The notes under the pieces: model-generated | Database searches by the model: none | Seen by the model: only the letters and a program-made list of their open reading frames with translations | Told to the model about the DNA's origin: nothing | From: Bacterioplanes sp965233665 | Lineage (GTDB): Bacteria > Pseudomonadota > Gammaproteobacteria > Pseudomonadales > Oceanobacteraceae | DNA: 64,000 nucleotides | Direction of reading: 5' to 3' | NCBI GenBank assembly: GCA_965233665.1 | Contig: CBDDTG010000010.1 | Span: 1 to 64,000, forward strand | Translations under genes and position numbers: made by a program | Part shown: piece by piece, positions 45,040-54,677 of the stretch | Layout of the letters: the number at the start of each line of letters is the position of its first letter | How positions within the stretch are numbered: position 1 is the first letter of the stretch

Positions 45040-45554
45040 TGAATACATCAGGTTTTAGTATGACAGAGGTCCTAGTAACACTTTTTATCAGCGTGGTTGG
45101 ACTATTAGGGATCAGCATGATGCAACTAAATATCAACAAGGCCACTGTTGATTCAGGCGCGAGGTCTCATGCAATCTGGATAATTGATGAGATCACAAAT
45201 AAGATGTATGCAAATTGGGACAACTTGCAGGACTACGACACCACTTCCTTCTCATGTGGTGACGCTGCGACTTCATGCATGAATGGAACATCATGCAACG
45301 GGCAAGCGATGGCGAAGTTCGATATTTGGTCATCCATTTGCCCTCAATCGCAAACAGATAAAAATGGGGTCACCATCAGGGGTAGTGCAGTTGACTATAT
45401 ACCGAACCCCGAACTAACGATCCGTCCTGATCTTGCAACTCGCTCTGCTACGATAACGGTCAGATGGGTAAGTCGTGTGAACAGCAATAGCAGCTTTGGC
45501 GGTGGAGACGAGCCAGGTGGAGTCGTATCTTTAAGCCGGGATATTCAATTATGA
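45030..45554 (+). CDS. pilV: Type IV minor pilin PilV
   Basis: The 174-residue prepilin has leader MQIVNTSG before FSMTEVLVTLFISVVGLLGI, with Glu+5 and the TEVLVTLFI/VVGLLGI pattern typical of PilV. A cysteine-rich middle (SCGDAATSCMNGTSCNGQ) is notable. It overlaps fimU by 10 bp and pilW by 4 bp, indicating tight translational coupling. Confidence 0.87.
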   Translation: MQIVNTSGFSMTEVLVTLFISVVGLLGISMMQLNINKATVDSGARSHAIWIIDEITNKMYANWDNLQDYDTTSFSCGDAATSCMNGTSCNGQAMAKFDIWSSICPQSQTDKNGVTIRGSAVDYIPNPELTIRPDLATRSATITVRWVSRVNSNSSFGGGDEPGGVVSLSRDIQL

Positions 45555-46387
45555 CAGCTCATAATCGACAAGGTGGTTTGACCCTAATCGAGTTAATGGT
45601 GGCATTACTCCTCGCATCAATCGTAGCAGTATTTGTTACAAACATAATGATCAATAGCTCCCGAAGTGCAAGAACATCCACCGGTGTAACCCAAGCGCAG
45701 GAAGCAGGCAGACTTGCCATGCTTTGGCTGGGCGAGAGAATCCCACATGCAGGGTACCGCAACACTACGTTTGTTTTTGATGTCGTCGATGTGAACTGTG
45801 TAGGCACCAGCTTCTGCATGAATGACACCGACGACAACAACAATGGTGGTGATGTTTTGGCTCTAAGGCGCATGGCAAACCCAGACATAAACGACTCGCC
45901 CCGCTTAACACAAACATGCGGAGGAGTCAACCTCCCCACTTCTGCATTGAACGCTCCTAACGGTGTTATCGATGTTTATTGGGTTGAGAGAGGTGATCCG
46001 AAGGACCCTACTACTGCCTTTCAGCTAAAGTGTGCAACGTATAACACAGCTGGAGGCACCACCAGTATAATTGCTACTGAAGAAAGTATTGCAAATGGTA
46101 TTGAAAGCATGCAAGTTCTCTACGGAGTTGAATCGAACTCCCTCGCTAGCTCAGGAACAGTTGAGCAGTATGTTAATGGAACCTTTCTTAAAGCAAACCC
46201 TAATATGTCTGCCAGAATAGTCACTATTAGAGTGTCACTGTTATCGCGCTCATTCGAAAACAGCTCTGTGATAGATGGAGAGAAAGGCTATAGACTTCTT
46301 GACTCAGATGCAGCATATAGAACTGATGGAGTAGCGAGATATATATCTACTTCTACTTTTTGGCTGCCAAATATGCAGAATAGGTAA
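45551..46387 (+). CDS. pilW: Type IV minor pilin PilW
   Basis: The 278-residue prepilin has leader MTAHNRQGG before LTLIELMVALLLASIVAVFV, with Glu+5, followed by QAQEAGRLAMLWLGERIPHAGY, the conserved PilW block. A short acidic Asn/Asp stretch (NDTDDNNNGGDV) resembles a calcium-binding loop. It starts in the ATGA overlap with pilV. Confidence 0.9.
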   Translation: MTAHNRQGGLTLIELMVALLLASIVAVFVTNIMINSSRSARTSTGVTQAQEAGRLAMLWLGERIPHAGYRNTTFVFDVVDVNCVGTSFCMNDTDDNNNGGDVLALRRMANPDINDSPRLTQTCGGVNLPTSALNAPNGVIDVYWVERGDPKDPTTAFQLKCATYNTAGGTTSIIATEESIANGIESMQVLYGVESNSLASSGTVEQYVNGTFLKANPNMSARIVTIRVSLLSRSFENSSVIDGEKGYRLLDSDAAYRTDGVARYISTSTFWLPNMQNR

Positions 46388-46392
46388 TGTAA

Positions 46393-46776
46393 ATGAAGCA
46401 ACTAGGTTTTACCCTTATCGAACTGCTGATTACTATAGCTATTGCTGCAGTATTGCTATCAATCGCAATGCCGCAGTACAACGAGCAAGTACAGCGTGGT
46501 CGCAGAACAGATGCTCTTGAGACAATACAGGTAATAATGGATGCTCAAGAGCGATTCTTTGCATCAAATGCCAAATATACTGATAATCTATCAGTATTGG
46601 GGTTCTCTACAAAGACCTCAGGAGGATACTACTCATTAAAAGCTGGAGCATGTAGCGGAAAAACACTTGTAGAGTGTGTTGAAATAACCGCAACGCCAAT
46701 AGGTAGTCAAGCCTCTGACGGAAGCATTATTTTTAATTCTTCCGGTAAAAGAGAGAGAGATGGCCACCCATTATAA
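46393..46776 (+). CDS. pilE: Type IV minor pilin PilE
   Basis: The 127-residue prepilin has leader MKQLG before FTLIELLITIAIAAVLLSIA, followed by MPQYNEQVQRGRRTDALETI, typical of PilE. Two cysteines (GACSGK; VECVEI) give a short loop. It is the last gene of the minor-pilin operon. Its 3' end overlaps the convergent ispH by 6 bp, so there is no room for a terminator between them. Confidence 0.9.
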   Translation: MKQLGFTLIELLITIAIAAVLLSIAMPQYNEQVQRGRRTDALETIQVIMDAQERFFASNAKYTDNLSVLGFSTKTSGGYYSLKAGACSGKTLVECVEITATPIGSQASDGSIIFNSSGKRERDGHPL

Positions 46777-47715
46777 AGGCCTCATCCTCAACTCCTTCGG
46801 CAGTGAGAAAACCACGTTTTCTGGCTGCCCTTGGAGCTCTTCTGGCTCTTGCCCGCCCAACTCTTTTAATCGCTCAATCACTTCTCGTACTAGCACTTCT
46901 GGGGCTGATGCGCCTGCAGTGATACCAACGCGCTCAATGCCTTCGAACCACTCTGGCGATACCTCATCGGCGTTATCAATCAAAAAGGCTTTGGCGCCCA
47001 TGCGCTCGCCCAATTCGCGCAAGCGATTGGAGTTGGAGCTATTGACCGAACCGACCACCAGCAACAAATCACACTCTGCTGCTAAGGTTTTCACTGCGTC
47101 CTGGCGGTTTTGTGTGGCGTAGCAAATATCGTCTTTGCGTGGCCCTTCGATATTGGGGAATTTTGCCCGCAGAGCGTCGATGACTTTTGCGGTATCGTCC
47201 ATCGATAGCGTCGTTTGAGTGACGTAAGAAAGTTTATCTGGGTTGCGTACCTGCAACTCCGCCACGTCTTTTTCATCTTCAACCAGGTAAATATCGCCGC
47301 CGGCAGAGTGGTCGTATTGGCCCATGGTGCCTTCGACTTCTGGGTGGCCTTTATGGCCTATCAATACACACTCGCTGCCTTCGGCGCTGTAGCGGCTGAC
47401 TTCCAAGTGAACCTTGGTCACCAAAGGACAGGTGGCGTCAAATACTTTTAACCCCCTGCTACTGGCTTCATGACGCACCGCCTGAGAAACGCCATGGGCA
47501 GAAAAAATCACAATGGCATCGTCTGGCACTTCATGCAGCTCATCGACAAAAATCGCACCGCGCTCACGCAGATCATTGACCACAAACTTGTTGTGCACTA
47601 CTTCATGGCGCACATAAATCGGTGGCTCAAATAACTCCAGTGCACGATTAACGATATCGATGGCTCGATCAACGCCCGCGCAAAAACCACGCGGGTTAGC
47701 CAGTTTAATCTGCAT
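46771..47715 (-). CDS. ispH: 4-hydroxy-3-methylbut-2-enyl diphosphate reductase
   Basis: IspH is the iron-sulfur enzyme that makes IPP and DMAPP in the last step of the MEP isoprenoid pathway. From the ATG at 47715 (MQIKLANPRGFCAGVDRAID) it has 314 residues, with cluster cysteines in GFCAGVD, DATCPLVTKVH and AAECDLLLVVGS, and the active-site stretch VHNKFVVNDL. The frame extends 32 codons upstream into fkpB, but the family starts here. The start overlaps the fkpB end by 11 bp. Confidence 0.96.
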   Translation of the reverse strand: MQIKLANPRGFCAGVDRAIDIVNRALELFEPPIYVRHEVVHNKFVVNDLRERGAIFVDELHEVPDDAIVIFSAHGVSQAVRHEASSRGLKVFDATCPLVTKVHLEVSRYSAEGSECVLIGHKGHPEVEGTMGQYDHSAGGDIYLVEDEKDVAELQVRNPDKLSYVTQTTLSMDDTAKVIDALRAKFPNIEGPRKDDICYATQNRQDAVKTLAAECDLLLVVGSVNSSNSNRLRELGERMGAKAFLIDNADEVSPEWFEGIERVGITAGASAPEVLVREVIERLKELGGQEPEELQGQPENVVFSLPKELRMRPL

Positions 47716-48148
47716 GATTGACCTCAATGATCTGCACTTCAAATAGCAGCGTTTTTCCCGCCAGTGGGTGATTAAAATCCACGTACACGGCATCGCCTTC
47801 AATGCGGTCAATTACCCCTGGCAGCTCGGCGCCCTGAGCATCGGCAAACGACACCATCAAACCCGGTGCGACGGGCATGTCGGCAGCAAAGTCACTGCGC
47901 TTCATACGCTGAATATTTTGCGGATTAGGCTGACCAAAGCCATGCTCTGGTGCCACTTCAAAGGTCTGATGATCGCCTGGTTTTAACCCCAATAAGCACT
48001 GCTCAAAGCCGGGCAGCAAATTGCCATCGCCAATGGTGAGCTGTGCCGGTGACTGCTCAAAGGTCGAGTCGACGGTTTGCTCCACGGATAATTTAAGGGC
48101 GAAATGCAGCGTTACCTGGCTATTATCACCAATCACTTTGCTCATCAT
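47705..48148 (-). CDS. fkpB: FKBP-type peptidyl-prolyl isomerase FkpB (SlpA-like)
   Basis: The 147-residue protein is a short FKBP with the flap insertion of SlpA/SlyD chaperones: VTLHFALKLSVEQTVDSTFE, GDGNLLPGFEQCLLGLKPGD and, at the end, VDFNHPLAGKTLLFEVQI. It lacks the His-rich SlyD tail, so SlpA (FkpB) is the better name. It lies between lspA and ispH with overlaps at both ends, the standard ileS-lspA-fkpB-ispH operon. Confidence 0.94.
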   Translation of the reverse strand: MMSKVIGDNSQVTLHFALKLSVEQTVDSTFEQSPAQLTIGDGNLLPGFEQCLLGLKPGDHQTFEVAPEHGFGQPNPQNIQRMKRSDFAADMPVAPGLMVSFADAQGAELPGVIDRIEGDAVYVDFNHPLAGKTLLFEVQIIEVNHAD

Positions 48149-48657
48149 TTGCTCTCCGATTTATTACGCTGCTCTTCGCGTATTTCACGCAGCACATCCA
48201 AAATCATCATAATCGCGCCAATGGTGATGGCGGAGTCGGCCAGATTAAATGCAGGAAAACGACGCCCGTCCCAATGAAACGAAATAAAATCGATAACATG
48301 ACCAAACATCAACCGGTCAAACAGGTTGCCCAATGCACCGCCCAAAATCAGCGTTAATGCCACCGGCAACCAGATCTGTTCACGCGGAAGCTTTTTCAGC
48401 CAGTTAATCAGCATAACGCTCACGGCGATGGCGATGCCGGCAAACAACCAGCGCTGCCAGCCCGAGGCATTGGCTAAAAAGCTAAAGCCTGCGCCAGGGT
48501 TATACAGCAGCTTCAGATCCAACACCGGCAAAATATAAACTTCTTGTGCAAACACCAGCATGTGCTCGGCAAGCTGCTTGGTGGCGATATCCAGCACAAA
48601 AACCAATGCCGCCAACCACCACAACCTCAGCGCCGTATGCTTAAAAACGGCCATCAA
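48145..48657 (-). CDS. lspA: Lipoprotein signal peptidase (signal peptidase II)
   Basis: LspA is the inner-membrane aspartic protease that cleaves prolipoprotein signals such as that of BamD in this window. The 170-residue protein has four membrane helices and the catalytic aspartates in GNLFDRLMFGHVIDF and FNLADSAITIG. Starts overlap on both sides (ATGA with fkpB and with ileS). Confidence 0.96.
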   Translation of the reverse strand: MMAVFKHTALRLWWLAALVFVLDIATKQLAEHMLVFAQEVYILPVLDLKLLYNPGAGFSFLANASGWQRWLFAGIAIAVSVMLINWLKKLPREQIWLPVALTLILGGALGNLFDRLMFGHVIDFISFHWDGRRFPAFNLADSAITIGAIMMILDVLREIREEQRNKSESK

Positions 48658-51530
48658 GCGTAACGACGGTGTTCGCCGTCGCCCTCCACGTTATCAACGC
48701 AGCGCTGACACAAGGTAGGATGCTGGCTGTCGCTACCAACGGAATCGCTGTGATGCCAGCAGCGCTCACATTTTTCTTTGGCCGAAGCGCTGACTTGAAT
48801 GCGCAAGCCGTCCAACTCCGTTGCATCACCTTCATCTGCCATGGCATGAAGGCGCACATCAGACGTCAGCAATACAAAGCGCAATTCATCACCGAGTTTT
48901 TCTAACTCGGTTTTTAGTGCATCGCTGACGTATAAATCCAACTCGGCACTCAGGCTGGCACCAATAGTTTTATCGCCACGCGCTTTTTCTAGTGCGCCGT
49001 TAACCGCTTGTTTTACCTCCAGGATACGACGCCAGTAAGCATCACCTAGGGTTTCATCGCTCACCGCTGGGAAGTCTTGATACCATTCGGACAGCATTAC
49101 AGAAGCAGTGCGATCACCTGGCAGGTTTTCCCAGATTTCTTCGGCGGTAAACGACAACACCGGAGCAATCCAGCGGCTCATGGCTTCAAGGATGTGATAC
49201 AGCGCCGTTTGTGCACTGCGACGCGGCAAGCTGTCAGCCTTACAGGTGTACTGACGGTCTTTAATGACATCCAAATAGAATGCACCCAACTCGCTGACAC
49301 AGAAATTCATCAGAGCCTTGGTCAACGCTTTAAAATCATAGGCGTTGTAATAGGCAATCAAGGTGTCTTGCAGCTCTCGGCTGTAAGCGATGATCCAGGC
49401 ATCCAATGGCAACAGTTCATCACCGGCGACCATATCCGTCGCTGGATTAAAGCCGTTGATATTGGCCAGCATAAAGCGACAGGTGTTACGTACCCGGCGG
49501 TAGGCATCGGCAGTGCGCTTTAGGATTTCATCCGACACCGTCATTTCACCGCTGTAGTCGGTATCCGCAACCCACCAGCGCAAAATATCGCCGCCGAGCT
49601 TATTCATCACCGCTTTAGGCTCAACAATATTGCCCAGCGACTTGGACATTTTGCGGCCCTGGCCATCAACCGCAAATCCATGGGTCAATGCGGTTTTGTA
49701 GGGTGCATGCCCGTAGGCTGCAACGCTGGTCAGCAATGAGCTTTGGAACCAGCCGCGGTGTTGATCGGAACCTTCTAAATACAGATCGGCTGGCATTTGT
49801 AACTCATCACGCTGCAAGCAAACTGCGGTATGCGTTACGCCTGAGTCGAACCACACGTCCAACGTATCTGTTACTTTGCCGTAGTGTTCAGCGTCATCGC
49901 CCAGCAAGGTACTGGCGTCGAGATCAAACCAGGCATCAATGCCCTGCTCTTCAACCATCAACGCGACTTTTTCGATCAACTCTGGCGTTTGCGGATGCAA
50001 CTCACCGGTTTGCTTATGGGCAAATAATGCGATCGGCACACCCCAGGTGCGCTGGCGAGAAATACACCAATCGGGACGATTCCCCATCATGCTCTCGATG
50101 CGTGCCTTACCCCAGCTTGGACGCCAGCTGACATTTTCATCCGCTTCTTGCATGGCTTTATCCAGCAAACCGGCTTGATGCATGCTGATAAACCACTGCG
50201 GTGTGGCGCGGAAAATAATCGGCGTTTTATGGCGCCAGCAATGCGGATAGCTGTGCTCGAATTTTTCTTTTTTCAGCAGCGCATTTTTCTCTGCCAATAA
50301 TCCTAAAACACGGAAGTTGCCTTTATCAGCCGTACTTAAACCGGCCAACTCCAACGCTTCTAGCACTGGGGTAGCAACAAAATTACCGGCATCGTCCACC
50401 AGCATTTGCTCGGACTCAATGCCAAACTGGTTGCACACCACATAGTCGTCAGCACCGTGCATGGGTGCTGTGTGCACCGCACCGGTACCTGAGTCGGCGG
50501 TCACGTGCTCACCTGTGATCACAGGCACGGCTTTGGGCTGACCATCCGCCGTGGGGATAAACGGATGCAACAGCATAAAGGGCGCTTCGTTTTGCTCTGG
50601 CAGCTGAGCAAACGCTGCACCGTTCGCGGTTGCTAATACCTGATAGTCGTCAATGCCGTAGCGCTGCAACGCGTCTTTCACTAAGTCAGACGCCAGCACC
50701 AACAATTCCTGCTGCTCAGTTAATTGCACCAGTGAATAATCGATTTGCGGATGCACAGACACCGCTTCGTTGGACGGCAAAGTCCAAGGTGTGGTGGTCC
50801 AGATCACTAAGCTGGCTGGCAACGTGCTCTCAACACCAAACGCTTGCGCTAACTTAGCTGGCTCAGCAAAGGCAAATTTCACGTCGATGGCGAGGGATTT
50901 TTTATCCTGATATTCCACCTCGGCTTCGGCCAAAGCGGAGCCACAATCGCTACACCAGTTAACCGGCTTAAAGCCTTTGTGCAAATGGCCATTGTCGATG
51001 ATGCGGCCCAAGGTGCGAATGATGTCGGCTTCGAATTTGAAGTCCATGGTCAGATAAGGATTATCCCAATCACCCAACACCATTAACCGCTTAAAGTCGG
51101 TACGCTGACTGTCGACCTGCTCGGCGGCATACTCGCGACAATGCTTACGAAACTCACTGGCACTGAGTTTTTCACCCACCTTGCCAACTTTTTCTTCTAC
51201 CTTCAGCTCAATCGGCAAACCGTGACAATCCCAGCCCGGCACGTAAGGCGCATCCTTACCGTTCAGAGTTTGCGATTTAATAATGATGTCTTTCAGCACT
51301 TTATTCACGGCGTGACCTGCGTGAATCGTGCCGTTCGCATACGGAGGGCCATCATGCAAAATAAAGCGGTCGCGACCGGCACGCGCCTCGCGAATCTGCT
51401 GGTACAGTCCGATTTGCTCCCAACGCGCCAATAATTCAGGCTCGCGCTTGGCCAGGTTACCGCGCATCGGGAATTCGGTATCTGGCAGATTCAGGGTCGA
51501 CTTGTACTGGCTTTCCACTTTATCGTTCAT
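48654..51530 (-). CDS. ileS: Isoleucine-tRNA ligase
   Basis: IleS charges tRNA-Ile and edits misactivated valine. The 958-residue class I enzyme shows the HIGH-type motif in PYANGTIHAGHAVNK, the editing domain (WTTTPWTLPSNEAV; GTGAVHTAP), KMSKSLGN and the C-terminal zinc finger CERCWHH...CQRC. The start MNDKVESQYKSTLNLPDTEF is family-typical. It is 7 bp downstream of ribF and overlaps lspA. Confidence 0.97.
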   Translation of the reverse strand: MNDKVESQYKSTLNLPDTEFPMRGNLAKREPELLARWEQIGLYQQIREARAGRDRFILHDGPPYANGTIHAGHAVNKVLKDIIIKSQTLNGKDAPYVPGWDCHGLPIELKVEEKVGKVGEKLSASEFRKHCREYAAEQVDSQRTDFKRLMVLGDWDNPYLTMDFKFEADIIRTLGRIIDNGHLHKGFKPVNWCSDCGSALAEAEVEYQDKKSLAIDVKFAFAEPAKLAQAFGVESTLPASLVIWTTTPWTLPSNEAVSVHPQIDYSLVQLTEQQELLVLASDLVKDALQRYGIDDYQVLATANGAAFAQLPEQNEAPFMLLHPFIPTADGQPKAVPVITGEHVTADSGTGAVHTAPMHGADDYVVCNQFGIESEQMLVDDAGNFVATPVLEALELAGLSTADKGNFRVLGLLAEKNALLKKEKFEHSYPHCWRHKTPIIFRATPQWFISMHQAGLLDKAMQEADENVSWRPSWGKARIESMMGNRPDWCISRQRTWGVPIALFAHKQTGELHPQTPELIEKVALMVEEQGIDAWFDLDASTLLGDDAEHYGKVTDTLDVWFDSGVTHTAVCLQRDELQMPADLYLEGSDQHRGWFQSSLLTSVAAYGHAPYKTALTHGFAVDGQGRKMSKSLGNIVEPKAVMNKLGGDILRWWVADTDYSGEMTVSDEILKRTADAYRRVRNTCRFMLANINGFNPATDMVAGDELLPLDAWIIAYSRELQDTLIAYYNAYDFKALTKALMNFCVSELGAFYLDVIKDRQYTCKADSLPRRSAQTALYHILEAMSRWIAPVLSFTAEEIWENLPGDRTASVMLSEWYQDFPAVSDETLGDAYWRRILEVKQAVNGALEKARGDKTIGASLSAELDLYVSDALKTELEKLGDELRFVLLTSDVRLHAMADEGDATELDGLRIQVSASAKEKCERCWHHSDSVGSDSQHPTLCQRCVDNVEGDGEHRRYA

Positions 51531-51537
51531 AGTTAGG

Positions 51538-52545
51538 TCACTTGGTTAATAAGCTGAATTCTGTGGCGCAATGGCCACGAAAAGCGCCGGGCATGGCGGC
51601 AAAATAATGCTTAGCAGCGTTAAAATCGGCTTCAATGGCTTGCTTTAAGGCATCCAAGCCGTTGAACTTTTTCTCGTCTCGAATTTTGTGTAACAACCCC
51701 ACGGTCAAATGATGACCATACAAGTTTTCTTTGCAGGCAAACAGGTGCACTTCCAGCGAGGGCTCAGGTTCGCCAGCAACGGTGGGTTTGTAGCCAATGT
51801 TAGCCACCCCGAGGTACTCTTCACCACTGTCCTCATCGCACACCTGCACGGCGAACACGCCCGTCAGTGGCAACTTGGCGCGGCGAATTAAAACATTGGC
51901 CGTTGGTGCACCTAAGGTACGGCCAAGCTGGCGACCATAGCCAACGCGTCCAGATAGGCGATAAGGGCGACCCAATAAGCGCCCTACCCGAGCGAGATTA
52001 TTGCTGGCCAGCTCGCTGCGCACCCGTGTGCTGGAGATGCGCTCATTATCAAACTCCAGCGTCGGCGTATCTTCTACATCAAAGCCATGTTGCAGCCCTG
52101 CTTGCTGCAGCGCTTGATAATCACCACGACGGTCACAGCCAAAACGAAAATCATCACCGACAATCAAATGCCGTATTTTGAGTGCATCAACCAATATCTG
52201 ATCGATGAACTCATCGGCGGACATGGAGCGTAAAGATTGGTTAAATGGCAAACATAAAACGTAATCAACGCCCGGATACTGAGGCCCACCGCGTAAATCG
52301 CGCAACTTATCGCGCAAACTGGCCAGTCGCGCAGGGGCATGCTCGGGCGCAAAAAACTCTTTCGGCTGAGGTTCAAACAGCAACACCAGCGTGGGCAGAG
52401 AATGTTCGCTGGCTTTTTGCTGCAGCGAGCGCAGCAATGCTTGATGCCCCAGGTGCACGCCATCGAAGTTGCCAATGGTGGCAACACAGCCGGCAAAGCC
52501 GGATGGCAAATTGTACAACCCACGCACCAATCGCATGCCAATCAC
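51538..52545 (-). CDS. ribF: Bifunctional riboflavin kinase / FAD synthetase
   Basis: RibF converts riboflavin to FMN and then FAD. The 335-residue protein has the N-terminal adenylyltransferase (ATIGNFDGVHLGHQALLRSL; FRFGCDRRGD; ISSTRVRSEL) and the C-terminal flavokinase (RVGYGRQLGRTLGAPTANVL; YLGVANIGYKPT). A second in-frame ATG at 52536 is an equally good start. It precedes ileS, as in most gammaproteobacteria. Confidence 0.95.
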   Translation of the reverse strand: MIGMRLVRGLYNLPSGFAGCVATIGNFDGVHLGHQALLRSLQQKASEHSLPTLVLLFEPQPKEFFAPEHAPARLASLRDKLRDLRGGPQYPGVDYVLCLPFNQSLRSMSADEFIDQILVDALKIRHLIVGDDFRFGCDRRGDYQALQQAGLQHGFDVEDTPTLEFDNERISSTRVRSELASNNLARVGRLLGRPYRLSGRVGYGRQLGRTLGAPTANVLIRRAKLPLTGVFAVQVCDEDSGEEYLGVANIGYKPTVAGEPEPSLEVHLFACKENLYGHHLTVGLLHKIRDEKKFNGLDALKQAIEADFNAAKHYFAAMPGAFRGHCATEFSLLTK

Positions 52546-52549
52546 CTGA

Positions 52550-52584
52550 AAAAAATGAGGCCCGGATTATAGCTAACTGGCCTC
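52550..52584 (-). promoter_or_regulatory. Overlapping murJ terminator and candidate ribF-operon -10
   Basis: Read on the minus strand, GAGGCC and GGCCTC (52584-52579 and 52562-52557) form a stem followed by ATTTTTTT, a terminator for murJ. The loop contains a perfect TATAAT (52571-52566) that could serve as the -10 for ribF-ileS-lspA-fkpB-ispH. No good -35 is evident. Confidence 0.45.
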
Positions 52585-52631
52585 GCTTCTAACAGGTGCG
52601 AGGCACAGCTCTGGCAGGGCCACATCGCAAC

Positions 52632-54192
52632 CTATTCGAATCGCGCACCGCGCAAATGGCGAGGGCGAAGCCCCAGCGCGGCCAACACAGCAAAATAGAG
52701 CAGCACACCGCTGATCACCAGCAATGCCATTTGCCCGGCTCGCTGCCCGGCACTCCAGAACAACCACTGCTGCGCATCGCCCATCAACAACACGATAGCG
52801 CCCGCCAAAGCCAGCAGAGCCAGCACCACTTTGGCACTGTAACGCCACCAACCCGGCTGCAAACTTAAGGTGTTTGAACGGCGCAACCCACGGTACAGCA
52901 TCCAGGCGTTAAAATACGACGACAACGCCGTCGCCAGCGCCAGACCAACATGTTGCAGCGGCATCACCAACGCCAGGTTCAGCACCATGTTCAACACCAT
53001 GGCCTGAATACCGATACGCACTGGCGTTTTGGTGTCTTGCCGCGCGTAATAGCCAGGCGCCAGCACTTTAATCAGCATAAACGCCAGCAGCCCGCCGCCA
53101 TAAGCCTGCAGCGCCAAGGCCATGTTGCCGATGTCGTAGGGAGTCATTTCACCGTGATAAAAGATGGTCGCCATCAATGGCGTGGCCAACAGCACCAAGG
53201 CCAGCGCCGCTGGCAGCGCCAACAAAATCACCATGCGCAGCGCCCAATCTAAAATAGCAGCAAAGCGCTGATGATCATCACGGGCGTGATTGGCGGACAA
53301 ACTGGGCAACACCACCACCCCAATGGCAATGGCAAACACACCTAGCGGCAAGTTGTTCAAGCGGTCGGCATAATACAGCCAACTGACGCTGCCGCTCTCG
53401 AGGAAAGATGCCAACAAGGTATCTAGCAATAAGTTAATCTGACTCACCGACACCCCAAACAAAGCCGGCACCATCAAACCACCCACCCGACGCACTCCGT
53501 CATCTTTGGTGTTGGGCCGTGGCCACACCAGCATGCGCTGGCGCGCCAGAAACGGCAGCTGAAACAGCCACTGCAGCGCGCCAGCCAGCAGCACGCCCCA
53601 GGCCAGCGCAAACAAAGGCTCTACAAACAGCGGCGTCAAATACCATACCGACGCGATTAAGGTGATGTTCAAAATCACTGGGGTAAAGGCCGGCACCGCA
53701 AAACGTCCGTAGGCGTTCAATACACTGCTGCTAAAAGCAGCGAGGGAAATAAACAATAAATACGGGAAGGTAATGCGCAGCAAGTCGCCGGTTAAGGCAA
53801 ATTTTTCTGGGTCGGCGCGAAAGCCTGGGGCAAACAGCCAGGGCAGGTAATCGGCAAATAATAATGCCAGTGCGGTTAACAGCAGCAGCAGCAAGCCCAA
53901 CGTGCCCGACATGCGCGCGACAAACAGCCGCACTTCATCAAGGCTGCGCTGTGTCCGATATTCACTTAATACGGGGACAAAAGCGACGGAAAACGCGCCT
54001 TCGGCAAACAAGCGTCGAAAGAAATTAGGAATTTTAAAAGGCAACAAAAAACGCATCGGCACGGGCGCCAAAATACTGCGCCACCACCACATCGCGCACC
54101 AACCCCAGCACCCGGCTGAGCAACGTCATCAGGCTAACGATGGAAGAGGAGCGCAGCAGCCCCTTTGATGAATGCGATTCCTGTTCTGACAT
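52632..54192 (-). CDS. murJ: Lipid II flippase MurJ (frame broken at 54036-54039)
   Basis: MurJ flips lipid II across the inner membrane for peptidoglycan synthesis and is normally essential. The first frame starts MSEQESHSSKGLLRSSSIVS at 54192 and runs through SRVLGLVRDVVVAQYFGARA to FFVAF, then stops. The match resumes one base later as KIPNFFRRLFAEGAFSVAFV and continues to 52632 through about fourteen membrane helices. Removing one A from AAAA at 54036-54039 (plus strand) gives 519 residues, family length. A consensus error is likely. It lies between rpsT and ribF. Confidence 0.9.
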
Positions 54193-54263
54193 CAAGTTTG
54201 AATCCTGTAAGGCGCCTCTACGCGACCCTTGCGACGGCGGCCAGGCCATACGGCAGGCATAAA

Positions 54264-54286
54264 AAAACCCGCCGGTAGCGGGTTTT
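54264..54286 (-). terminator. Intrinsic terminator after rpsT
   Basis: AAAACCCGC (54264-54272), a 5-nt loop and GCGGGTTTT (54278-54286). The minus-strand transcript reads the stem into a run of seven T. It sits 18 bp past the rpsT stop. Confidence 0.88.
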
Positions 54287-54303
54287 TACGAACTGTTCAG
54301 CTA

Positions 54304-54570
54304 TCAGCCTTTCAGTGCGAATACCTTAGCATTCAGACGGCTCTTGGTACGTGCAGCAGTGTTCTTGTGCATGATACCTTTGTTTACCATCTTGTCGATG
54401 TAAGGTTGAGTCTTGGTAAACGCAGCTTGAGCTTGCTCATAATCACCTGTTGCAACGGCAGCTTGTACTTTCTTGATGTAAGTACGAACCATTGAACGCA
54501 GGGCTACGGTACGAGCACGACGCTTGATAGCCTGACGGGCGCGTTTACGAGAACCAGCAGAATTTGCCAC
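54304..54570 (-). CDS. rpsT: 30S ribosomal protein S20
   Basis: The 88-residue basic protein (ANSAGSRKRARQAIKRRARN-like start, NAKVFALKG end) is the early-binding 30S protein S20. The initiation codon is GTG, preceded by GAGGAG; S20 genes are known for non-ATG starts (UUG in Escherichia coli), which help autoregulation. It has its own strong promoter and terminator, so it is a single-gene transcript next to murJ. Confidence 0.96.
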   Translation of the reverse strand: MANSAGSRKRARQAIKRRARTVALRSMVRTYIKKVQAAVATGDYEQAQAAFTKTQPYIDKMVNKGIMHKNTAARTKSRLNAKVFALKG

Positions 54571-54645
54571 AGTCGGCTCCTCAAAATTGGTTGTTTCAGT
54601 TATTCAGGAGCTGGCTCTACCCAAGCTCCACAAGAGAGGGCCGGA

Positions 54646-54674
54646 ATTATCCAGACTCGCCCGGCCAGTGTCAA
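54646..54674 (-). promoter_or_regulatory. Strong sigma-70 promoter of rpsT
   Basis: On the minus strand TTGACA (54674-54669), 17 bp, GATAAT (54651-54646): one mismatch from consensus overall. The predicted start is about 70 nt before the rpsT GTG. The -35 lies immediately after the kdsA stop. Confidence 0.75.
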
Positions 54675-54677
54675 CCG

